Of a stretch of DNA of 64,000 bases, positions 21,601-33,600 are shown in pieces. Both the position numbers and the translations under genes were made by a program. Numbering within the stretch: the first letter of the stretch is position 1; the number at the start of each line of letters is the position of its first letter. The stretch covers positions 34,868,126-34,932,125 of the forward strand of contig CM019709.1 in assembly GCA_009760885.1 (NCBI GenBank). The letters are read 5' to 3'. Source of the stretch: Achatina immaculata (taxonomy: Eukaryota; Mollusca; Gastropoda; Stylommatophora; Achatinidae). A model generated the notes under the pieces. That model ran no database searches and was not told where the DNA came from. It saw only the letters and a list, made by a program, of their open reading frames with translations.

Positions 21601-24600
21601 AGTCACAGCATCGTGTCACACGGGGGGTGGGTTTACACCAGCTATTTATAGTCTCAGCATCGTGTCACACGGGGGGGGGGGGTTACACCAGCTATTTATA
21701 GTCTCAGCATCGTGTCACACGGGGGGTGGGTTTACACCAACTATTTATAGTCTCAGCATCGTGTCACACGGGGGGGGGGGTTTACACCAGCTATTTATAG
21801 TCTCAGCATCGTGTCACACGGGGGGTGGGTTTACACCAGCTATTTATAGTCACAGCATCGTGTCACACGGGGGGGGGGGGTGGGTTTACACCAGCTATTT
21901 ATAGTCACAGCATCGTGTCACACGGGGGGGGGGTGGGTTTACACCAGCTATTTATAGTCACAGCATCGTGTCACACGGGGGTGGGTTTACACCAGCTATT
22001 TATAGTCACAGCATCGTGTCACACGGGGGGGGGGTGGGTTTACACCAGCTATTTATAGTCACAGCATCGTGTCACACGGGGGGGGGGGTGGGTTTACACC
22101 AGCTATTTATAGTCACAGCATCGTGTCACACGGGGGGGGGGGGTTTACACCAGCTATTTATAGTCTCAGCATCGTGTCACACGGGGGGTGGGTTTACACC
22201 AGCTATTTATAGTCACAGCATCGTGTCACATGGGGGGGGGGTGGGTTTACACCAGCTATTTATAGTCACAGCATCATGTCACACTGGGGGGGGGTTTACA
22301 CCAGCTATTTATAGTCACAGCATCGTGTCACACGGGGGGGGGGGGGTTACATCAGCTATTTATAGTCACAGCATCGTGTCACACTGGGGGGGAGGGTTTA
22401 CACCAGCTATTTATAGTCACAGCATCATGTCACAATTTGGGGGGTTTACACCAGCTATTTATAGTCACATCATCGTGTCACACTGGGGGGGGGGGGGTTT
22501 ACACCAGCTATTTATAGTCACAGCATCGTGTCACACTGGGGGGGGGTTACACCAGCTATTTATAGTCACAGCATCGTGTCACACTGGGGGGGGGGGTTTA
22601 CACCAGCTATTTATTCAGTCCTGAATGGAGCTAAAAAGCAATGGGTATTCAATACTTCTTTAGCAGACTCCGCTGCCATGAAGACTATGACAGTCCCTAC
22701 CATGTTAGCTGGGCTAGACTGGGGATGCCTGGGGAGAGGTAGGACAGGGGCATGGTTAGTTATGGTTCACCAACACTGATGCTGGCATGTCAGTTGTGGG
22801 TTGTTGACCGCTACATTGAGCAGTGCTGTTCATCTTTCAAGATGAGATCTCACAGAAGAGTCCTCAGAATATCTTTAAAGGATAAAAGAATCCACAAGAA
22901 GAACTGGGTGCAGATGAAAACTGGGTTCTCTGCTCCATCAAGAAATAAAAGGTGTTCTGTTTGTGGTCGCATGAGTCCCTAGCAGGGAGTAATTATGAAG
23001 GACATGGTCAGCGGGAAATGAAAAAAAGGGCTTGGAAGATGAAAGGTACAGAATGTCACTGAGATTCTAAACACCACACTAAGGGAGGCAGGGATCCAGA
23101 CTAGATGGGACGTATTTATTTTGACTGTCAAGAGAGCAATGTTCTGTGAAGGACAGCCATGTGAAGAGATGTACCATGTTTTCACGAATACATGAAAACA
23201 CATGTGGAAAATCCCTTTTTTCTGTTAAAATAATCATGTCTTCATATCATGCATATAACTTTTTGGAACACCCTGAATGAATGCAGGAACAACTTCTGAG
23301 TCTTACACTATACCAGAAAATGGACAGTTACTTCCTTAAAGGAGATTTGAACTTGAGGAGAGTCACAAGCCATTGAGGAAACAAGTATGTACTTAAATCT
23401 TTCTAGGTCCAGGCAGGTGATTATCAGCCTGTCCAGGTGATGTCAAAAAAATTCAGTCAACACATTTTTCTGTGGGTGATAATGTATCTTTGACTACTCA
23501 AAGGCTTATTCTCTAAATCTGCCCATATGTGCATTCTATGTTCTTGTGAGTCTTATTCGGATTATATGTATGCATATAAAAATGCTGAGTTGAATTAATT
23601 TACTAATGTACACAAGACAGCCTTAGTTAAGGCAGTAAGAAATCTTCAGTTTTCTGGGGTTTTTTTTATGTCTGTTTCTATATTTTTGATTGTATAAGTG
23701 TTTTTATGTTTTTGATCATGTTTTATTGGGGGTATCCCCTCCTTTTAATGTTTATTATTAAAGTTTTTGGTGCCATAAACAATGTTGGTCATTAATGTGT
23801 GCACAGGTGTAATATGCAGTGGGTCCTACAGTTCATGAAAATCAAGTATAATATGTGCATTATATGTGTAAAAATATAATGACCAGATCTAACCAAACTA
23901 CAGTTCAGGATTATGAGTCGTCAGAAGGTATGGATGAAAATTAAGAACCTGGATAAAAATGTTCTCACAGTTAGGCCTACCCCAGATATATCATGATGCA
24001 GAACTACATGGTAAAATAAGAACAAAACAACAGTAAAAAGACTGCCAGTTTTTGGTTTTTTCTTGTTATTATTATTTTTTTAATTTGAATGGTAATTCTA
24101 TCTTGCTTTGTCACAAAAGGGTTAAATTTGAATGCTAATTCTATCTTGCTTTGTTGCAAAAGGGAAGCAAATGCTGTACTAGCAGCAGAGACTCAAATGT
24201 TTGAGAAGTATCTCAGTCGATCAGACCGCCCAGCCGTTAAACCAGATTTTAAACCTACTATCACAGCACCTGGCATGAGTACAAAGGATGCTGCTTATCG
24301 GAAACGTTCAAAGTCACATTCAACTGCAGCAGAAAAGTTGCAGAGGCTCACCTCAGAACTAAAATGTGATATAGCATCAAAAGAAATTGAAGAGCGCAGG
24401 GAAGAAATCCGTCGACTGGATGAAGATGCTGAAAAGGTCATGGACACCTTCAAGGTCTGTACACCATATATCGCTTTGTCATCATTAGCAGATTGCATTT
24501 TCAGAAAACTTTATCACTTCTGTGTGGTGAAATGTAGTACAGTCATTAGCATTTAAATATTAGATTACTATATTAATAACCAAAACTTAAATATTTTGGA

Positions 24601-27600
24601 CATATTAAACGTCATGATAATAAAGAGAAGACCGTATTGGAATGGTACATAATGGAAAAAAGAAAGAGAGGAAGACCAAGACAAAGATGACTGCAAGACA
24701 TCGTTGATGATCTGCTAATGGATGCATCGGCAGCAGGCCATCTTGCTCGTGACCGAGAGGCCAACAGGAGTGCTGTTAGGGAGGCAAAGTTCCGCAAGGG
24801 ACATGCAAATGAATGAATGTATATATAATGAATGTGCTAGTAACATATATATATATAATTAGGGTCATACTGAAAGTCATGAGCAAAATCTTTTTAAAAA
24901 TCAAAATTTATAGATAGAGAAAATATAAATATATCACTTTAACCTGCATCAGTTAGTTCACTTTTCAACATAATCTCCATTTCTCTGCACACATTATTCC
25001 AATCACTCTGAAAGTTTGAAAATACCCTCCAGGTAGAATTCCATTCCAGCTGACTGACGGCACAGATGCACTGCTTTCTGGACGTTCACTCCTGTGGGAC
25101 CCAGCTGGCACAAACTTTTCTATAGCCTAGGGTTTCAATCATTTCCTGTACTGCATTGTATCCTTTTCCAAGATTTACAGCGATTTCAGAAACTGTAACA
25201 CGTGTATCTTTTTTAATGATGTCGTCAACCCTTTCCACGTTGCGTTCAGTGGAGGCAGTTCAAGGGCGACCGCTGCTAGGCATATCTTGGATGCTCGTGC
25301 TTCCATCTTTGAAATGTTTTGCCCACCTCCTAACACTGCTAGCAACCATACATACATCTCCATAAGCAAGATGAAGTCTTTGGTCAATTTCAGCACAGAG
25401 GAACATCTGGAAACTGGAAAATAAAAGTAGCAGTTTCATTTTTCTTTTTGCGCGGCTCCTAAAATATTTTGCGCAACATGATTTTTTTCTGTGTGCGGCC
25501 GCGCAGCTTAGAAGGAACAGTGTCTGGAACTACAAGCTGGTGTTTCCTTTTTTTTTTTTTTTTGTAGCCAGTGCCATGAAGGCACAACATTATGTTGGCT
25601 TATGAGAGGATTATGGCAGCTGAGGCACAGCACTATGTTGGCTTATGTGTGGATTATGGCAGCTGAGGCACAACATTATGTTGGCTTATGTGTGGATTAT
25701 GGCAGCTGAGGCACAGCACTATGTTGGCTTATGAGTGGATTATGGCAGCTGAGGCACAGCACTATGTTGGCTTATGAGTGGATTATGGCAGCTGAGGCAC
25801 AGCACTATGTTGGCTTATGAGTGGATTATGGCAGCTGAGGCACAGCACTATGTTGGCTTATGAGTGGATTATGGCAGCTGAGGCACAGCACTATGTTGGC
25901 TTATGAGTGGATTATGGCAGCTGAGGCACAGCACTATGTTGGCTTATGAGTGGATTATGGCAGCTGAGGCACAGCACTATGTTGGCTTATGAGTGGATTA
26001 TGGCAGCTGAGGCACAGCACTATGTTGGCTTATGAGTGGATTATGGCAGCTGAGGCACAGCACTATGTTGGCTTATGAGTGGATTATGGCAGCTGAGGCA
26101 CAGCACTATGTTGGCTTATGAGTGGATTATGGCAGCTGAGGCACAGCACTATGTTGGCTTATGAGTGGATTATGGCAGCTGAGGCACAGCACTATGTTGG
26201 CTTAAGAGTGGATTATGGCAGCTGAGGCACAGCACTATGTTGGCTTATGAGTGGATTATGGCAGCTGAGGCACAGAACTATGTTGGCTTATGAGCGGATT
26301 ATGGCAGCTGAGGCACAGCATTATGTTGGCTTATGAGTGGATTATGGCAGCTGAGGCACAGCACTATGTTGGCTTATGAGCGGATTATGGCAGCTGAGGC
26401 ACAGCACTATGTTGGCTTATGTGCGGATTATGGCAGCTGAGGCACAGCACTATGTTGGCTTATGAGCGGATTATGGCAGCTGAGGCACAGCACTATGTTG
26501 GCTTATGAGCGGATTATGGCAGCTGAGGCACAACACTATGTTGGCTTATGAGCGGATTATGGCAGCTGAGGCACAGAACTATGTTGGCTTATGAGAGGAT
26601 TATGGCAGCTGAGGCACAGCACTATGTTGGCTTATGAGCGGATTATGGCAGCTGAGGCACAGCACTATGTTGGCTTATGAACGGATTATGGCAGCTGTTT
26701 TTTCAGTTCCTGTGTGCAGTCAAAAAGTAGGGAGTGTGCATTACACTTTTTTTTAGCAGACTCCACCACCATGGGGACTATGACTGCCTCTTCCCTATTA
26801 GCCAGGCTGGGCCTGTTTCTGGGGGTACCATTGGAGAGGTGGGACAGGGTCTTGATCAGCTGTGGTTCATGTCCACAACCTTGATGCTAGAATGGCAGCT
26901 ATGGGTCACTGATTGTCAGATTGAACATCATTTTCACTCTTTTTTTTTCCTGCCCTTTAATTACAGTCTTCAATCATTTATTTATGAGTCATGTGAAGAG
27001 TTTCTCATGGGTTTGGCAGATCCACCTATTGAGATACAGGTGGCACTTCTGGATTCATGTCTGCCAATTGAATTCGCAGGAAACACTCTCCTGAAAAGAG
27101 TGGAACAGGACAACTCCCTAGATCATCAGAGGAAGTTTTATGGACATATCTTGTTTTTTCATGATACACCAACAGTGGTGTGCCTCACCTTGTGGGCAAA
27201 ATACACCTTTTTTTTTTTTTTTTCTTTGAGGTTGGCATCTGCTCTTACTGAGCAGGATATCAAAGGAGGGCATGGCACCATGAGCTAGTGGGAAAAAAAC
27301 AAAACATGTAATGTAATTTGAAACCTTGACCTTTTAATTAATAGTTGGATGTTTAACTACTGAACTGCTTAGACTTTACTCTCTCACTTGGACTTTACTA
27401 CATGTAAGATGAAGATAAAAGATAAAAAATTCCCATTTTCATGCCATTAAGGCATATCGGGGATCAGCGTTAGGCCCATATTTCCAAGACCTTTGGCACT
27501 TGATGTGATCAGTATCATGCCTTGCTGCATTTATCTTCCCAGACTTCTCTGGTACCCATTTTTTCAAGGATGGGTGGACCCAGGGGCCTTTGTGGTGTAG

Positions 27601-30600
27601 TGGTACGAGAAAAAAAATCCCCACTGCTGGGACTTGAACCCGGTGCCACCAGATCAGTAGACCAAGCGCCTAACCACTCAGCCAGTCATGCCACCACTCT
27701 ACTACATAAGTAATTTTAATTATTTTGCTTCTCAGGATTGGTTCTGGCTTAATAGCTGTACATAAAGATTTTAGATTTTCTTCAAAATAGTTTCTACTTA
27801 AGATATACATGTAATGATTTTGACTTTACTTCAAAGATTGTTTTGCCTAAAGAAATGCATATAACAATTATATCTTTTTCTCCAGAGATAGTTTTTACTT
27901 AACAAATATATATATATTTATATAACTATTTTGGCTTTCTTTCAAAGATAGTTTTACCTTATGAAATGTATTCACCAGTTCACCAGTTTTACCTTTTATC
28001 TCCTCCCCAGGCCATAATAGAGGAAGCAGATGCTCGAAGAACAGAAATGAAAAAGGAAGCCTATGAATTTGAAAGAGACATTCTAAAGGGAGCTCTTAAC
28101 GTTCGCACAAAAAAAATTGTAGCAGAGAAGTGCTTGAGATTTTTTGAGGAAAAATCCAGGGCTCGGGTGAGTCTGATTTCTTTCTTTTATTTGTTTGCCG
28201 CATTTATTCACTTTCCTTGTTCTTCTCACTCGACAGTTGGTCGTTATCTCCATCCCATCCATTCAATGCCACTTGTCATTGTCATGTCTGGCGTTGAATT
28301 CGCCACTGAACATACAGTGGGAGTGCAGACTGGCACAGCCAGGACAGTGAGGCATGCTAGACATGCAAAGGGACTTGTCAGTCAATACAGGGCAGGCACT
28401 ATCACCCACAGGATGCTGACGGATATGTTTTGGGGTGGGGGGAAACTTGAGCACCTATGGACATGCCCAGAGTGCAGTGATGGTAACCCAGACCATAAAA
28501 CCACATAAACCAGTTATTCAGTTATTCACTTAGCAACTTAGTCTTTGCATGTGCAACAAGAAAAGAACAAAACCAAAAGTGACACCAACAGGGCAAGAGT
28601 TAGAGTAACGCTTGTATAAAACACATCCAGAAACAATCATTTCAACTGTTTAAAACTGCAGTACCTGGCCTCCACCAGAAAGTACACAGCAGAATAACAC
28701 TGCTACTAAGAATACTATGAAACAGAGGGGGAGGCTATCCATGCAAGGGGGTGATATAAGGAAATAACACAGACAGTAAATATTCATTTATATGATGCAA
28801 ACTGTCAAGAAAAGAGACAAAGAAGGCCTCAAAATCAGACAGACCAAGAGGCAGACCAAGACAGTGATGGAGTGACAACCTGGAAGGAGACCTATGAGCC
28901 CTTGAAGTGGACATTTGGCAGGAGAAGACTAAGAACAGAGAGAGGAATAGAGAGAAGTGTTTTTATCCGCAGCAGTGAGCCGCAGTGGATCAGAAAGCTG
29001 AACTGATTGATTGAAACTGCTGAGATTCTGTAGCCGTTGCCGGCACTGAAAAGTGCACAAAGAAGGAGACAAGACAAGATGTGTCTGCTCCGAGCGTGCT
29101 TTGAAGGACTGTACTGAAGCACTACATTGAAGCACTACGCTGAAATCAGCTTCCACTTCAGCAGATGATATTACACTGGACACATTGTCTTGCTGGTTTC
29201 TCCAAAGAATCTCTTGTTTCATCCACATACCTACCAGTTAACCCCATCTTATATTTATTACATGTATATACATTTATTTATGTTACGTGTTGGATAAAAA
29301 AAAAAAATATCTAAGATTAAAGAAAAACATTTTGTGAAGCAAGGGAAAAAATTTTGAGAAATTGAACTGTTATTAGATCAAAGCAACCAAAGTTAGTCAA
29401 GACCATACCCCCATCTTCAAGTAGAATTCATGGTAGACAGACTACAACAGTACCAAAAAAAAGATTATTACAATACTGCAGTCATCTTACATCTTACCTC
29501 CTTCATACTGTTAAACATCTCGTAGGGCTCGCATGGTAGTTTGCCAAGTTTTCCTGATTTTGGCAAGCTTTTCAACCTCATTAAAGGATTTTATGCCTAC
29601 TAATTTGGCCTCTCTTAACAGTGTCCTCTTTAGAGTTTCATATGGTACCCATATGTTTCCCAATATGTTGAATGCCTGACACGGAGGCAACTGGAATATT
29701 TTTGAGGGCAGTTGGAGTATATTTAAAGTATACTTTTTTAGAACTTGGTTGACTATGAAGCTTTCTGGAGGCATCAAAATCTTTGAGGTGTTGAGCGGGG
29801 GCCGATCCAGAAAAGGTTGGGAAACACTGCTTTAAATAGTTAACAGATATATTTGTTTTTTTTTTTTTTTATTAGAACACTTGCTTAAGAAAACTCTTTC
29901 TTTCAGAATAATAGGAGAAAATTAATTAGAATCATTCATGATTGTTGGATCTTTTTTTTTTTTGCTTCCCAGGAATCACTTGCTGAAAAGTTTCGGCTGA
30001 AGAACTCCACGTTGAAAGTTCAGACGAAAAAGATAATGCTTCATCTAAAACAGGTTAGCTGTGTAAACGTATCTGAAACAGATTTAGTCGGTGTAAAAAA
30101 GATCTTAAACAGATTCAGTTGGTGTAAACACATCTTAAACAGGTTAGTTTGTGTAAAACATATCTTTTACAGAACTGGTCTGTGTAAACATATCTTAAAC
30201 ATGTTTAGTCTGTGTAAACATATCTTAAACAGGTTTAGTCTGTGTAAACATATCTTAAACAGGTTTAGTCTGTGTAAACATATCTTAAACAGGTTTAGTC
30301 TGTGTAAACATATCTTAAACAGGTTTAGTCTGTGTAAACATATCTTAAACAGGTTTAGTCTGTGTAAACATATCTTAAACAGGTTTAGTCTGTGTAAACA
30401 TATCTTAAACAGGTTTAGTCTGTGTAAACATATTTTAAACAGGTTTAGTCTGTGTAAACATATCTTAAACACCAGAAACAGTTCTTGCTTTGAACATGGT
30501 GGGAAGACTTAAGTGCTGAAGGGCAGCGTGCTTGAGGCTGATCAGAAGGTCCCAGGTTTGATTTCCCACAAGGGCAGAGACAAATTTCTTGGACCAACCA

Positions 30601-33600
30601 GCACTGGGGGGCCAACCCAGCCTCAATAGATAAGTACTGGGGGTTTCTCTTACCAAGTGCAGACAAGATTGAGCACTGTGGCTTCCATACCTCACAGAGC
30701 TGTTATTCAGAAATGTGAAGACACTAACACTTCACACCTGTGCTGCATGGAAACACTTCACACCTGTGCTGCATGGAAACACTTCACACCTGTGCTGCAT
30801 GGAAACACTTCACCTCCGTGCTGCATGGAAACACTTCACCTCCGTGCTGCATGGAAACCCTTCACACCTGTGCTGCATGGAAACACTTCACACCTGTGCT
30901 GCATGGAAACACTTCACACCTGTGCTGCATGGAAACACTTCACACCTGTGCTGCGTGGAAACACTTCACACCTGTGCTGCGTGGAAACACTTCACACCCG
31001 TGCTGCGTGGAAACACTTCACACCCGTGCTGCATGGAAACACTTCACACCTGTGCTGCATGGAAACACTTCACACCTGTGCTGCATGGAAACACTTCACA
31101 CCTGTGCTGCATGGAAACACTTCACACCCGTGCTGCATGGAAACACTTCACCTCCGTGCTGCATGGAAACACTTCACACCTGTGCTGCATGGAAACACTT
31201 CACACCTGTGCTGCGTGGAAACACTTCACACCTGTGCTGCGTGGAAACACTTCACACCTGTGCTGCGTGGAAACACTTCACACCTGTGCTGCGTGGAAAC
31301 ACTTCACACTCGTGCTGCGTGGAAACACTTCACACCCGTGCTGCGTGGAAACACTTCACACTCGTGCTGCATGGAAACACTTCACACCCGTGCTGCATGG
31401 AAACACTTCACACCTGTGCTGCGTGGAAACACTTCACACTTGTGCTGCGTGGAAACACTTCACACCCGTGCTGCATGGAAACACTTCACACTCGTGCTGC
31501 ATGGAAACACTTCACACCCGTGCTGCATGGAAACACTTCACCTCCGTGCTGCATGGAAACACTTCACCTCCGTGCTGCATGGAAACACTTCACCTCCGTG
31601 CTGCATGGAAACACTTCACACCCGTGCTGCATGGAAACACTTCACACCCGTGCTGCATGGAAACACTTCACACCCGTGCTGCATGAAAACACTTCACACC
31701 TGTGCTGCATGGAAACACTTCACCTCCATGCTGCATGGAAACACTTCACCTCCATGCTGCATGGAAACACTTCACCTCCGTGCTGCATGGAAACACTTCA
31801 CCTCCATGCTGCATGGAAACACTTCACCTCCGTGCTGCATTGAAACACTTCACCTCCGTGCTGCATGGAAACACTTCACCTCCGTGCTGCATTGAAACAC
31901 TTCACCTCCGTGCTGCATGGAAACATTCTAAAGGGAGCTCTTAACGTTCGCACAAAAAAAATTGTAGCAGAGAAGTGCTTGAGATTTTTTGAGGAAAAAT
32001 CCAGGGCTCGGGTGAGTCTGATTTCTTTCTTTTATTTGTTTGCTGGATCTATTCACTTTCCTTGTTCTTCTCACTCGACAGTTGGTCGTTATCTCCATCC
32101 CATCCATTCGATGCCACTTGTCATTGTCATGTCTGGCGTTGAATTCGCCACTGAACATACAGTGGGAGTACAGACTGGCACAGCCAGGACAGTGAGGCAT
32201 GCTAGACATGCAAAGGGACTTGTCAATCAATACAGGGCAGGCACTATCAACCACAGGATGCTGACGGATATGTTTTGGGGTGGGGGGAAACTTGAGCACC
32301 TATGGACATGCCCAGAGTGCAGTGATGGTAACCATAAAACCACATAAACCAGTTATTCAGTTATTCACTTAGCAACTTAGTCTTTGCATTTGCAACAAGA
32401 AAAGAACAAAACCAAAAGTGACACCAACAGGGCAAGAGTTAGAGTAACGCTTGTATAAAACACATCCAGAAACAATCATTTCAACTGTTTAAAACTGCAT
32501 TACCTGGCCTCCACCAGAAAGTACACCACAGCAAAATAACACTGCTACTAAGAATACTATGAAACAGAGGGGGAGGCTATCCATGCAAGGGGGTGATATA
32601 AGGAAATAACACAGACAGTAAATATCCATTTATATGATGCAAACTGTCAAGAAAAGAGACAAAGAAGGCCTCAAAATCAGACAGACCAAGAGGCAGACCA
32701 AGACAGTGGTGGAGTGACAACCTGGAAGGAGACCTATGAGCCCTTGAAGTGGACATTTGGCAGGAGAAGACTAAGAACAGAGAGAGGAATAGAGAGAAGT
32801 GTTTTTATCCGCAGCAGTGAGCCGCAGTGGATCAGAAAGCTGAACTGATTGATTGAAACTGCTGAGATTCTGTAGCCGTTGCCGGCACTGAAAAGTGCAC
32901 AGAGAAGGAGACAAGACAAGATGTGTCTGCTCCGAGCGTGCTTTGAAGGACTGTACTGAAGCACTACATTGAAGCACTACACTGAAATCAGCTTCCACTT
33001 CAGCAGATGATATTACACTGGACACATTGTCTTGCTGGTTTCTCCAAAGAATCTCTTGTTTCATCCACATGCCTACCAGTTAACCCCATCTTATATTTAT
33101 TACATGTATATACATTTATTTATGTTACATGTTGGATAAAAAAAAAGATCTAAGATTAAAGATACTGTTAAACATCTCGTAGGGCTCGCATGGTAGTTTG
33201 CCAAGTTTTCCTGATTTCGGCAAGCTTTTAAACCTCATTAAGGGATTTTATGCCTACTAATTTGGCCTCTCTTAACAGTGTCCTCTTTAGAGTTTCATAT
33301 GGTACCCATATGTTTCCCAATGTGTTGAATGGCAAATGGAATATTTTTGAGGGCAGTTGGAGTATATTTAAAGTATATTTTTTTAGAACTTGGTTGACTA
33401 TGAAGCTTTCTGGAGGCATCAAAATCTTTGAGGTGTTGAGCGGGGGCCGATCCAGAAAAGGTTGGGAAACACTGCTTTAAATAGTTAACAGATATATTTG
33501 TTTTGTTTTTTTTTTATTAGAACACTTGCTTAAGAAAACTCTTTCTTTCAGAATAATAGGAGAAAATTAATTAGAATCATTCATGATTGTTGGATCTTTT

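Larger units (their letters stand above)
28078..31922 (+). repeat. CCDC113 segmental tandem duplication, copy 1
   Basis: Starts inside exon 3 (at ACATTCTAAAGGG) and runs through exon 4, the 30-bp array, SINE S2 and the 26-bp array. It is followed head to tail by copy 2. Differences between copies are few (scattered substitutions, one deletion of about 190 bases, array lengths). Confidence 0.9.

Noticed and set aside
21662..22624. Open frame of up to 218 codons with Gly-rich repeats
   Set aside because: Product of the G-tract minisatellite; the frame depends on G-run lengths.
25574..26697. CRISPR-like array
   Set aside because: There are no unique spacers; units are contiguous 43-bp repeats in a eukaryotic intron.
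27600..27705. tRNA gene
   Set aside because: It is the head of SINE S1, lacks a foldable cloverleaf and occurs many times with the same 3' tail.
30657..31895. Long open frames (412, 367, 323 codons) with [22 protein letters not shown] repeats
   Set aside because: They are three frames of one 26-bp minisatellite lacking stops; no other coding sign.
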